From contig JAGXRS010000275.1 in the NCBI GenBank assembly GCA_018335615.1, positions 1 through 15,180 of the forward strand: a stretch of DNA of 15,180 nucleotides. Direction: 5' to 3'. The notes under the pieces are model-generated. The model was not told the DNA's origin. It worked only from the letters and a program-made list of their open reading frames with translations, and searched no databases. This document shows positions 6,797-13,135 of the stretch, in pieces; position 1 is the stretch's first letter, and every line of letters starts with the position of its first letter. This DNA comes from Hydrogenophaga sp. (GTDB lineage: Bacteria > Pseudomonadota > Gammaproteobacteria > Burkholderiales > Burkholderiaceae_C). Position numbers and translations under genes: made by a program.

Positions 6797-8617
6797 ATGC
6801 CCCCGAGTCAAGGCAGAGACAAGACCGCCCGCGCGCGCCAGCCATCCACCCGGGTGGCCCCGTCGGGGGCCCGCGCATCGGTGGCCGATGGCTACCAGGA
6901 CCTGCACCAGGGCTTGCGCTGGCAGGTGCCCGCCCAGTTCAACATGGCCGAGGTCTGCATGCGCCGCTGGGCTGCCGACCCGGTGAGCGCGCGCCAGACC
7001 GCGGTGATCGCCTGCACCCCGGGGCAGCCGGACCGCGCCCACAGCTACGCTGAGTTGCAGGACCAGGCCAACCGCCTGTCCCATGCGCTGACGGCGCTGG
7101 GCGTACGCCGCGGCGACCGCGTGGCCATCGTGCTGCCGCAGCGTTTCGAGACCGCCGTGGCCTACATGGCCGTGCTGCAGATGGGCGCTGTGGGCATGCC
7201 GCTGTCGCAGCTGTTCGGCCCTGAGGCCCTGGCCTTTCGCCTGCAAGACAGCGAAGCGGTGGCCGCCATCTGCGACGCCAGCACCTGGGGCGCTGTGCAG
7301 TTGGTGGCGCCCGACTGCCCGCTGCTTGGCAGCGTCGTGGCAGTCGACGCGGGCGACGGCATCGCAGCGTTTGACTGGGTGCATCTGCTGGCGCAGCAGC
7401 CGGGCCATTTTCAGCCGGTACAGACGCACGCCGACGAGCCGGCTGTGTTGATTTACACCAGCGGCACCACAGGCAATCCCAAGGGCGCGCTCATCCCGCA
7501 CCGCGCCCTCATCGGCAACCTCACCGGGTTCGTGTGCAGCCAGAACTGGTTCGGATTCGATCCGTTCGACGCGTCGGTGGCCTCGCAGGCGGTCTTCTGG
7601 TCTCCAGCCGACTGGGCCTGGACGGGCGGGCTGATGGACGCGCTGTTGCCCACGCTCTACTTCGGCCGTCCGATCGTGGGCTACAACGGCCGCTTCAGCC
7701 CGCAGACCGCGCTGGAGTTGCTGGAGCGCCATGGCGTGACGCACACCTTCCTCTTCCCGACCGCGCTGAAGGCCATGATGAAGGCTTTTCCCGAGCCGCG
7801 CCGGCAGTACACATTGCAGTTGCAAGGCCTCATGAGCGCCGGCGAGGCCGTGGGCGATGCGGTGTTCGCCTATTGCGAGCAGCAGCTGGGCGTGACGGTG
7901 AATGAAATGTTCGGGCAGACCGAGATCAACTACATCGTGGGCAATTGCGCGCGGCTGTACCCGGCACGGCCGGGCTCCATGGGCAAGGGCTACCCCGGCC
8001 ACCGCGTGGCGGTGATCGACGAGGCGGGCGATGAATGCCCGGTGGGCGTGCCGGGCGACGTGGCGGTGCACCGGCTGGACATCCACGGCCAACCGGACCC
8101 GATTTTCTTTCTGGGCTACTGGAAGAACGATGCGGCCACCCGGGCCAAGTTCACTGGCGACCCGGGCAACAGCTGGTGCCGCACCGGCGACTTGGCGGTG
8201 CGCGATGCCGATGGCTATCTCTGGTACCAAGGGCGTGCCGATGATGTGTTCAAGGCGGCGGGCTATCGCATCGGGCCGAGCGAGATCGAGAATTGCCTGG
8301 TCAAGCACCCGGCGGTGGCGAATGCAGCCGTGGTGCCCAAGCCCGATCCGGAACGGGGCGCGGTGGTCAAGGCGTATGTGGTGCTGGCCCAGGAATACCT
8401 GGCGGCACAGGGCGGGCCAGTGGCCACCGGCGGTTTTCTGGCGGCGCTCATCGCCGAGCTGCAAACGCATGTGAAGGGCAAGCTGGCGCCCTACGAATAC
8501 CCGAAAGAGATCGAATTCGTCGAGTCCCTGCCCATGACCACCACCGGCAAGGTGCAGCGGCGCGTGCTGCGCCTGCAGGAAGAGGCGCGCCACCAGGAAA
8601 AACAGGGACGCGGCTGA
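6797..8617 (+). CDS. AMP-forming acyl-CoA synthetase (acetyl/medium-chain acyl-CoA synthetase-like)
   Basis: An ANL-superfamily ligase that would activate a carboxylic acid with ATP and CoA. The order of motifs is complete: phosphate-binding loop YTSGTTGNPKG (220-230), GEAVGDAVF (349-357), the adenine/Mg motif NEMFGQTEINYIVGN (369-383), TGDL with D465, hinge region GRADDVFKAAGYRIGPSEIE (479-498) and the adenylation lysine in TTTGKVQRR (K585). The pattern (FNMAEVC near the N-terminus, WSPADWAWTGGLMD at 268-281) resembles acetyl-/propionyl-/medium-chain (ACSM-type) synthetases; the acid is not predictable. The ATG at 6797 has a CGGAG 7-8 bp upstream, but residues 1-28 are low-complexity basic/Ala-rich. 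A GTG at 6881 (VADGYQDLHQ) would match family N-termini better. It is divergent from the hydrolase gene and followed by a terminator. Confidence 0.92.
   Translation: MPPSQGRDKTARARQPSTRVAPSGARASVADGYQDLHQGLRWQVPAQFNMAEVCMRRWAADPVSARQTAVIACTPGQPDRAHSYAELQDQANRLSHALTALGVRRGDRVAIVLPQRFETAVAYMAVLQMGAVGMPLSQLFGPEALAFRLQDSEAVAAICDASTWGAVQLVAPDCPLLGSVVAVDAGDGIAAFDWVHLLAQQPGHFQPVQTHADEPAVLIYTSGTTGNPKGALIPHRALIGNLTGFVCSQNWFGFDPFDASVASQAVFWSPADWAWTGGLMDALLPTLYFGRPIVGYNGRFSPQTALELLERHGVTHTFLFPTALKAMMKAFPEPRRQYTLQLQGLMSAGEAVGDAVFAYCEQQLGVTVNEMFGQTEINYIVGNCARLYPARPGSMGKGYPGHRVAVIDEAGDECPVGVPGDVAVHRLDIHGQPDPIFFLGYWKNDAATRAKFTGDPGNSWCRTGDLAVRDADGYLWYQGRADDVFKAAGYRIGPSEIENCLVKHPAVANAAVVPKPDPERGAVVKAYVVLAQEYLAAQGGPVATGGFLAALIAELQTHVKGKLAPYEYPKEIEFVESLPMTTTGKVQRRVLRLQEEARHQEKQGRG
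6847..6858. repeat. Perfect 12-bp palindrome near the acyl-CoA synthetase start
   Basis: CCACCCGGGTGG is fully self-complementary and is followed at once by an overlapping inverted repeat GGCCCC (6857-6862) / GGGGCC (6867-6872). If the ligase starts at 6881 the palindrome lies in the divergent control region and could be an operator; if it starts at 6797 the palindrome is coding. GC-rich palindromes of this size also arise by chance. Confidence 0.5.
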
Positions 8618-8636
8618 CGCCACATCCCTGTTCGGA

Positions 8637-8669
8637 GCGCACGCGACTCATGGCGCGTGCGTGGGTTTT
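8637..8669 (+). terminator. Likely intrinsic terminator of the acyl-CoA synthetase
   Basis: An 8-bp GC-rich stem CGCACGCG (8638-8645) / CGCGTGCG (8654-8661), extendable by a G-U pair, has an 8-nt loop and is followed by TGGGTTTTA (8662-8670). It sits about 20 bp after the ligase stop in the 59-bp gap to the convergent lipoprotein gene. The T-tract is short, so strength is uncertain. Confidence 0.55.
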
Positions 8670-8676
8670 ACAGTGC

Positions 8677-9360
8677 TCAGCGCGCGGCGGCCTGCACCGG
8701 TTCCGCCACATAAATCTCGACGCGGCGGTTCTTCGCACGCCCGGCCGAGGTGTTGTTGTCGGCCACGGGTTCGCGCGAACCGCGGCCTTCGGTGGCGATG
8801 CGGGTGGCGGCCACGCCGCGCGAGATCAGGTAATCGCGCGCGCTGTTGGCGCGGTCACGCGAGAGCGGGTCGTTGATCGCGTCGCTGCCGCTGCTGTCGG
8901 TGTGGCCGATGATGGCGACCGATGTGGCCGGGTTGGCGTTCAGCGTGCCCGCAAACTGGTTCAACACCCCGGCGAAATCGGACTTGATGTTGGAGCGGCC
9001 CACGTCGAACGAGATGTCCGCCGGAATGTCGAGTTTGAGGCGGTTGTCGGCCGTCTGGCTCACCGCCACGCCGGTGCCGGCCGTGGCGCGTTCCATGGCT
9101 GTTTTTTGTTCCTGCATGCGCTGAGACCAGACATAACCGCCCGCGGCGCCCACGGCACCTCCGAGCACCGCGCCTCGGGTGGCCCCCTTGGATCCACCGG
9201 TGGCTCCGCCGAGCACGGCCCCGGCGAGGGCGCCCAGGCCGGCACCTTTGGCGGAGTCTTGCTGGGTCTCGCTCATGTTGGCGCAGCCGGTCAGCGCCAG
9301 CGCGCCGGCCACCGAAACGGCCAGTAAGCCGCGGGTGAAGCGGTGAGAGGTCTTGTTCAT
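8677..9360 (-). CDS. OmpA-family outer-membrane lipoprotein with glycine zipper (YiaD-like)
   Basis: A 227-residue envelope protein. The signal peptide (1-25) ends in a lipobox LTGC, with C26 as the predicted lipidated residue. A glycine-zipper segment follows (about 39-75, many G-xxx-G/A repeats such as GLGALAGAVLGGATGG), likely membrane-associating. The C-terminal OmpA-like peptidoglycan-binding domain (about 107-218) has IGHTDSSGSDAINDPLSRDRA (151-171) and AKNRRVEIYV (209-218), which contain the Asp and Arg expected to bind diaminopimelate. It probably tethers the outer membrane to peptidoglycan. The ATG at 9360 is chosen because it starts a proper signal peptide and has AGGAG 7 bp upstream; a longer frame to 9519 is not supported. 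The gene converges on the acyl-CoA synthetase and diverges from the aldo/keto reductase, so it is probably monocistronic. Confidence 0.93.
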   Translation of the reverse strand: MNKTSHRFTRGLLAVSVAGALALTGCANMSETQQDSAKGAGLGALAGAVLGGATGGSKGATRGAVLGGAVGAAGGYVWSQRMQEQKTAMERATAGTGVAVSQTADNRLKLDIPADISFDVGRSNIKSDFAGVLNQFAGTLNANPATSVAIIGHTDSSGSDAINDPLSRDRANSARDYLISRGVAATRIATEGRGSREPVADNNTSAGRAKNRRVEIYVAEPVQAAAR

Positions 9361-9495
9361 GTGTATCTCCTGAAAGGGCGAAGCCCTGAATGCTGAGTCG
9401 AATCTTGCACGCCCCGGCGTGAGGGGGTCGGGTGCTGTCTGTAGCGGTCGAGACCAGCGCGCTGCGGCGATGCAATCTAAACTTATACCCCGACC

Positions 9496-9512
9496 GTGTG
9501 GCGGGCCCACAC
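9496..9512. repeat. Inverted repeat in the lipoprotein / tas divergent region
   Basis: GTGTGG (9496-9501) and CCACAC (9507-9512) are separated by 5 bp, inside the 179-bp region between the two divergent starts (9360 and 9540). A TATAAG hexamer on the minus strand (9487-9482) next to it could be a -10 box for the lipoprotein gene, but no good -35 box is seen. Operator function is a guess. Confidence 0.35.
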
Positions 9513-9539
9513 CAATCACCGCAACTTACAAACATTTGC

Positions 9540-10592
9540 ATGAAAACATCACCACTTGGCACGATTTCGCTACAGGTCACGCCGATTTGCCTTGGCACCA
9601 TGACGTTTGGGGAGCAGGTGAACGAAGCGGATGCCCACGCCATCCTGGATCGCTCACTGGAGCGGGGTGTGAATTTCCTGGATGCGGCCGAGATGTACTC
9701 GGTGCCGGCCCGGGCTGAAACCTGTGGTTCCACCGAAACCATTTTGGGCAACTGGTTCGCCAAGACGCCTGGCGCCCGCGAGAAGCTGGTGTTGGCCACC
9801 AAGGTGGCCGGCCCGTCGCGCGGCATGCCCTGGATCCGGGGTGACAACTCGGGCGTGAGCAAGGCCGAGATCATCAACGCCTGCGAGGGCAGCCTGCGCC
9901 GCTTGCAGACCGACGTGATCGACCTCTACCAGATCCATTGGCCCGCGCGCAATGTGCCCGCGTTTGGCGCTGTGTACTTCGATCCGTCCAAAGACAGGCC
10001 CTGCGCTTCCATCCACGAGCAGCTCGACGCGATGGCTGAACTGGTGAAGGCCGGCAAGGTGCGTGCCATCGGTCTGTCCAACGAAACCCCTTACGGTGTG
10101 CATGAGTTCGTGCGCCTGGCCGAGCAGCACGGCCTGCCGCGGGTGGACACGGTCCAGAACCCGTACTGCCTGATCAATCGGACGTACGAGAACGGGCTGG
10201 ACGAAACCTGCCACCGCCTGGGCGTGTCGCTGCTGGCCTACTCGCCGCTGGGCTTCGGCCTGCTCACCGGCAAGTACGACGCCACCGGCCTGGTGGGCGA
10301 TGCCGGGCGCATGGCGCTGTACGAGTCGATGCGCAAGCAGCGCTGGGGCCGCCCGGAAGCGCTGGACGCCGCGCGCCGCTACAACGCCCTGGCGCGAGAC
10401 CACGGTTTGACCCCTTCACAGCTGGCGCTGGCCTTCTGCTACCACAACTGGCGCGTGGCCAGCACCATCATCGGCGTGACCTCGCTGACGCAGCTGGACG
10501 AATGCCTGGACGCCTGGGACACAACGCTCTCGCCCGAGCTGCTGGCCGCGATCGACAAGATCCGCTGGGAACTGCGCGACCCGGCGCAGTAG
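9540..10592 (+). CDS. tas: Aldo/keto reductase, Tas family
   Basis: A 350-residue NADPH-dependent oxidoreductase of the aldo/keto reductase superfamily, close to E. coli Tas as I recall it: LGTMTFGEQVNEADAHAILD (18-37) and the run AAEMYSVPARAET (49-61) are characteristic. The catalytic tetrad is D48, Y53, K88 (LATKVAGPSR) and H133 (YQIHWP). C-terminal cofactor-binding elements are YSPLGFGLLTGKY (234-246) and STIIGVTSLTQLDE (308-321). The physiological substrate is not known; E. coli Tas suppresses a tyrosine-auxotrophy background. The ATG at 9540 is preferred because it matches family N-termini, although CTTACAAACATTTGC before it has no Shine-Dalgarno. A frame extension to 9432 has no family-like sequence. 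It is divergent from the lipoprotein gene and stands alone. Confidence 0.92.
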   Translation: MKTSPLGTISLQVTPICLGTMTFGEQVNEADAHAILDRSLERGVNFLDAAEMYSVPARAETCGSTETILGNWFAKTPGAREKLVLATKVAGPSRGMPWIRGDNSGVSKAEIINACEGSLRRLQTDVIDLYQIHWPARNVPAFGAVYFDPSKDRPCASIHEQLDAMAELVKAGKVRAIGLSNETPYGVHEFVRLAEQHGLPRVDTVQNPYCLINRTYENGLDETCHRLGVSLLAYSPLGFGLLTGKYDATGLVGDAGRMALYESMRKQRWGRPEALDAARRYNALARDHGLTPSQLALAFCYHNWRVASTIIGVTSLTQLDECLDAWDTTLSPELLAAIDKIRWELRDPAQ

Positions 10593-10844
10593 CCGCGTCT
10601 CCTCGCGCCACCTGCGGCGTGCCTTGCAGGCACCCGAACCGCCAGAGACGATGCCGCTTCGGGCTGTCCCAGCCTGCCAGGCTGGGAGCCGCGGTTGGTC
10701 AGTGCTCCAGCAGCCGATGCGAAACGGCCCGGCGGAGCCGGTTCCGTTGCATCGTGGGCTGGCGGCCTCTTGCGTCCGCCGCCTCGATGGCTTTTGCTGC
10801 CGGTCTTCACCACTTCATCTTTTGCCGCGTTTGTCAGTGTGACC
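10593..10844 (+). other. Spacer between tas and ybaK with two hairpins
   Basis: The spacer is 252 bp with no convincing gene. It holds a perfect 8-bp stem CCCAGCCT/AGGCTGGG with GCC loop (10668-10686), and a longer imperfect hairpin (10715-10754) whose outer arms are CGATGC / GCATCG and inner arms CCGGC / GCCGG. Neither is followed by a T-run. They could be a weak tas terminator and a leader structure of ybaK, but nothing matches a riboswitch I know. Confidence 0.45.
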
Positions 10845-11336
10845 ATGGCCAAGAAATCGTATGTTTCCGAAACCCCCGCCACCGCCTGGCTGAAGGCGCA
10901 TGGGGTGGCGTTCACCGAGCATCCGTACGAGTACCTGGAGCACGGCGGTGCGCAGCACAGCGCGCAGGTGCTGGGGCTGGACCCGTTCGCCGTGGTGAAG
11001 ACACTGGTCATGCAGGACGAGCGGGCGCAGCCGCTGGCGGTGCTGATGCATGGCAACCGCACCGTGTCCACCAAGAACCTGGCGCGGCAGATTGGCGTGA
11101 AGTCGGTGGAGCCGTGCAAGCCCGAGGTGGCGAATCGACACAGCGGGTACTTCGTGGGCGGCACCTCGCCGTTTGGGCTGAAGCGGGCCATGCCGGTGTG
11201 GGTGGAGGCGTCGGTGCTGGATCTGCCCCGGATCTGGATCAACGGCGGGCGGCGCGGCTTTCTGGTGGGGCTGGAGCCGGCCGTGCTGAGCGGCCCGCTG
11301 GGCGCCCGGCCGGTGCATTGCGCGCTGGCAGAATAG
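10845..11336 (+). CDS. ybaK: YbaK/EbsC-type aminoacyl-tRNA deacylase
   Basis: A 163-residue protein of the YbaK/ProX editing-domain family. YbaK hydrolyses mischarged Cys-tRNA(Pro), protecting translation fidelity in the cytosol. Features shared with E. coli YbaK: an N-terminal LKAHGVAFTEHPYEY helix-strand, the catalytic-pocket lysine K52 in FAVVKTLVM, the conserved GYFVGGTSPFG loop (101-111) and the C-terminal strand IWINGGRRGFLVGLEP (130-145). Length is close to YbaK (159). Identity with E. coli is moderate, so the exact tRNA substrate (Cys-tRNA(Pro) or another) is uncertain. The ATG at 10845 gives the family start (MAKKSYVSETPA); no strong Shine-Dalgarno is visible, and the frame extending back to 10695 is not protein-like. 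It is followed by plsY after 55 bp on the same strand. Confidence 0.9.
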   Translation: MAKKSYVSETPATAWLKAHGVAFTEHPYEYLEHGGAQHSAQVLGLDPFAVVKTLVMQDERAQPLAVLMHGNRTVSTKNLARQIGVKSVEPCKPEVANRHSGYFVGGTSPFGLKRAMPVWVEASVLDLPRIWINGGRRGFLVGLEPAVLSGPLGARPVHCALAE

Positions 11337-11380
11337 CGCACCGCCGGGTCGGGCACACGGGTGTTCGCCGGCCCACACAC

Positions 11381-11385
11381 AGGAG
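11381..11385 (+). promoter_or_regulatory. Shine-Dalgarno supporting the TTG start of plsY
   Basis: AGGAG lies 6 bp before TTG at 11392. No ATG or GTG with a comparable site is found near, and the first motif of PlsY begins only 37 residues later, so the rare TTG start is preferred. Confidence 0.75.
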
Positions 11386-11391
11386 CTTCAC

Positions 11392-12018
11392 TTGGAATCT
11401 GTCTTCCCGCTGCTGGCCGCATTGGCCGCTTACCTGATCGGCTCCCTGTCGTTTGCGGTGCTCGTGAGCCGCGTCATGGGTCTGAACGATCCGCGAACCT
11501 ACGGCAGCAAGAACCCCGGTGCGACCAACGTGCTGCGTTCTGGCAGCAAGGCCGCCGCCATCGTGACCCTGCTGCTGGACGGGCTCAAAGGCTGGGCGCC
11601 CGTGGTCGCCGTGAAGTGGTGGGGCGAGGCCTATGGCCTGGGCGATGGCACGGTGGCGCTGGTGGGGCTGGCGGCCTTCCTGGGGCACCTGTACCCGGTG
11701 TTTTTCCGCTTCCAGGGCGGTAAGGGTGTGGCCACCGCGGCGGGCGTGATCATTGCCTTCGAGCCCTGGCTGGGTCTCGCAGCGCTGCTCACCTGGGTCA
11801 TCGTCGCGTATTTCTTCCGTTATTCCTCGCTCGCGTCCATCGTCACCGCCGCATTTGCGCCAGCCTATTACCTGTTTGGCGACCGCGTCGCCTGGAACGC
11901 GCCTGGCGTGATCGTGCTGAGCCTGGCCGTCATGGGCCTGTTGCTGGTGTGGCGCCACGCCGAGAACATCAACCGGCTGCTGGCCGGAAAGGAAAGCCGT
12001 CTGGGAGCCAAGAAATGA
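11392..12018 (+). CDS. plsY: Glycerol-3-phosphate acyltransferase PlsY
   Basis: PlsY transfers an acyl group from acyl-phosphate to glycerol 3-phosphate, the first step of phospholipid synthesis, at the inner membrane. The 208-residue protein has the expected multi-pass hydrophobic segments (about 5-25, 54-75, 84-105, 113-140, 146-163, 172-187). The three family motifs are GSKNPGATNVLR (38-49), GHLYPVFFRFQGGKGVAT (98-115, glycine-rich acyl-phosphate loop) and WRHAENINRLLAGKESRLG (187-205). Start is TTG with a good Shine-Dalgarno. The stop TGA (12016-12018) overlaps the ATG of the following RidA-family gene (12015), so translation is probably coupled. The last codons lie within a 12-bp tandem duplication. 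Confidence 0.97.
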   Translation: MESVFPLLAALAAYLIGSLSFAVLVSRVMGLNDPRTYGSKNPGATNVLRSGSKAAAIVTLLLDGLKGWAPVVAVKWWGEAYGLGDGTVALVGLAAFLGHLYPVFFRFQGGKGVATAAGVIIAFEPWLGLAALLTWVIVAYFFRYSSLASIVTAAFAPAYYLFGDRVAWNAPGVIVLSLAVMGLLLVWRHAENINRLLAGKESRLGAKK

Positions 12019-12028
12019 GCCAAGAAAT
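12005..12028 (+). repeat. 12-bp tandem duplication at the plsY / RidA-gene junction
   Basis: GAGCCAAGAAAT occurs twice head-to-tail (12005-12016 and 12017-12028), followed by a partial third copy GAGCC-GAGA. Each unit ends with the AT of an ATG, so there are two in-frame starts (12015 and 12027). Copy 1 also carries the end of plsY, whose TGA spans the junction of the two copies. Confidence 0.9.
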
Positions 12029-12395
12029 GAGCCGAGACATTGTTCGCCACGGCGTGGCTGCGCGCTACAGCGAAGCGGCCGTGTTCAACGGGGTGGTGTA
12101 CCTGGCGGGCATGGTGCCCGAGCGGGGTGATGCCGACATCGCGGGCCAGACCCGCGACGTGCTGGAGCAGGTGCAGCAGCGCCTGCTGGAAGCCGGCAGC
12201 GACAAATCGCGCATTTTGCGGGCGCAGATCTACCTGTCGGACATCGGCGAGATCGGTGCGATGAACGCCGTGTGGGACGCCTGGGTGGTGCCGGGCACCG
12301 CGCCGCCGCGCGCCACGGTGCAGGCCGCGCTGGCCGATCCGGCGTGGAAGATCGAGATCGTCGTGACGGCGGCGCAGTCGGCGCCGGCGCCCTGA
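12015..12395 (+). CDS. RidA-family protein (YjgF/YER057c/UK114)
   Basis: A 126-residue member of the Rid family, whose RidA branch hydrolyses reactive enamine/imine intermediates made by PLP enzymes. Characteristic elements: YSEAAVFNGVVYLAGMVPE (18-36), a DVLEQVQQRLLEAGSDKSRILRA helix-strand unit (48-70), the substrate-carboxylate arginine in PPRATVQAALADP (R99) and WKIEIVVTAAQ (111-121) with the conserved Glu. R99 is retained, so deaminase activity is possible. The first ATG (12015) has GGGAG 7 bp upstream and overlaps plsY by four bases (ATGA); the second ATG (12027) has none. The N-terminal MSQE/MSRD duplication comes from the tandem repeat. Paralogues of the Rid1-7 subfamilies cannot be separated by eye, so no symbol is given. 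Confidence 0.9.
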   Translation: MSQEMSRDIVRHGVAARYSEAAVFNGVVYLAGMVPERGDADIAGQTRDVLEQVQQRLLEAGSDKSRILRAQIYLSDIGEIGAMNAVWDAWVVPGTAPPRATVQAALADPAWKIEIVVTAAQSAPAP

Positions 12396-12398
12396 CGC

Positions 12399-13043
12399 TC
12401 AGTACCGCTTGTCCAGCGTCAGCTGGTCGTTCGTGCGCTGCATCTGGAAGCGTGTGAGGAAGCTGTTGCCCAGCAGCACATAGGGCATGGCCTGCGGCAG
12501 CACGATGGCGGGCACCTCGTACACCAGGGCGTTGCCCACCTTCACAGATCCCAGCCGCACCTGGTGGCCAATGGCCTGGCCGTTGGCGGTGCTCACCCGC
12601 ACTTTTTGCCCCTGCTCGAACGGCAGCTGGATGCGTCGTGCGTCCGCTTCGCTCAGGATGACCAGCGTGGCGCCCGTGTCCACCATGAACTGCACGGTAC
12701 GCCCATTGATCTGGCCGGCGGGCATGAAATGCCCCTGGCTGTCGGCCGTGAGCACGATGCGCTGCGGCGGCGCGCCACCACCAGACCGGCCCACGCTCAC
12801 CGGGGCGTCGCCCACCTGCAGCGTCTGGCGCTGGCCGTCGATTTCGAGCACAGCGCTTTCGCCCTGCGTGCTCAGCAGCTTCACGCCCTGGTGCGACTGC
12901 CCGGCCGACAGGAAGCGCGGCGCCGCACCTTCAATGACCACCAGCGCCTTGCTGCCCGACACGCCTGTGAGCGCGACGGACTGGGCAAGAGCGACCAGCG
13001 GAGCGAGCCCCAGAACAGCCGCGAGCAGAGGACGCATGGGCAT
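12399..13043 (-). CDS. Secreted retropepsin-like aspartic protease
   Basis: A 214-residue clan AA aspartic protease. A signal peptide (MPMRPLLAAVLGLAPLVALA, 1-20) predicts export. An N-terminal beta-rich domain (about 22-78, VALTGVSGSKALVVIEGAAP...) and a Gly/Pro linker (86-93) precede the retropepsin domain. The catalytic motif is FMVDTGATLVILS (119-131, D122 nucleophile-activating Asp), and the second hallmark is YVLLGNSFL (188-196), the hydrophobic-hydrophobic-Gly pattern. A single DTG means the enzyme would act as a homodimer. The natural substrate is not known; a periplasmic or envelope role is inferred. ATG at 13043 or 13037 are both possible, neither with a strong Shine-Dalgarno. Its stop is 3 bp from that of the convergent RidA-family gene, and yajQ lies 92 bp upstream on the same strand. 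Confidence 0.88.
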   Translation of the reverse strand: MPMRPLLAAVLGLAPLVALAQSVALTGVSGSKALVVIEGAAPRFLSAGQSHQGVKLLSTQGESAVLEIDGQRQTLQVGDAPVSVGRSGGGAPPQRIVLTADSQGHFMPAGQINGRTVQFMVDTGATLVILSEADARRIQLPFEQGQKVRVSTANGQAIGHQVRLGSVKVGNALVYEVPAIVLPQAMPYVLLGNSFLTRFQMQRTNDQLTLDKRY

Positions 13044-13135
13044 GAGGTGTCTGTTTCCGGGGCGTCGCGGAACCGCGTCTGCCGGGCCGCCTACGCCGTC
13101 CCCTGGGGATGATGCGCGCAGCGCAGGGCGTTCGT

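Noticed and set aside
6770..8623. A 617-codon open frame on the minus strand opposite the acyl-CoA synthetase
   Set aside because: The same codon-aligned antisense effect. The translation is His/Arg/Ala-rich and unlike any protein family, and the sense protein has a complete set of ligase motifs.
9361..9519. N-terminal extension of the OmpA lipoprotein
   Set aside because: Extending would bury the signal peptide and lipobox. The ATG at 9360 has a good ribosome-binding site.
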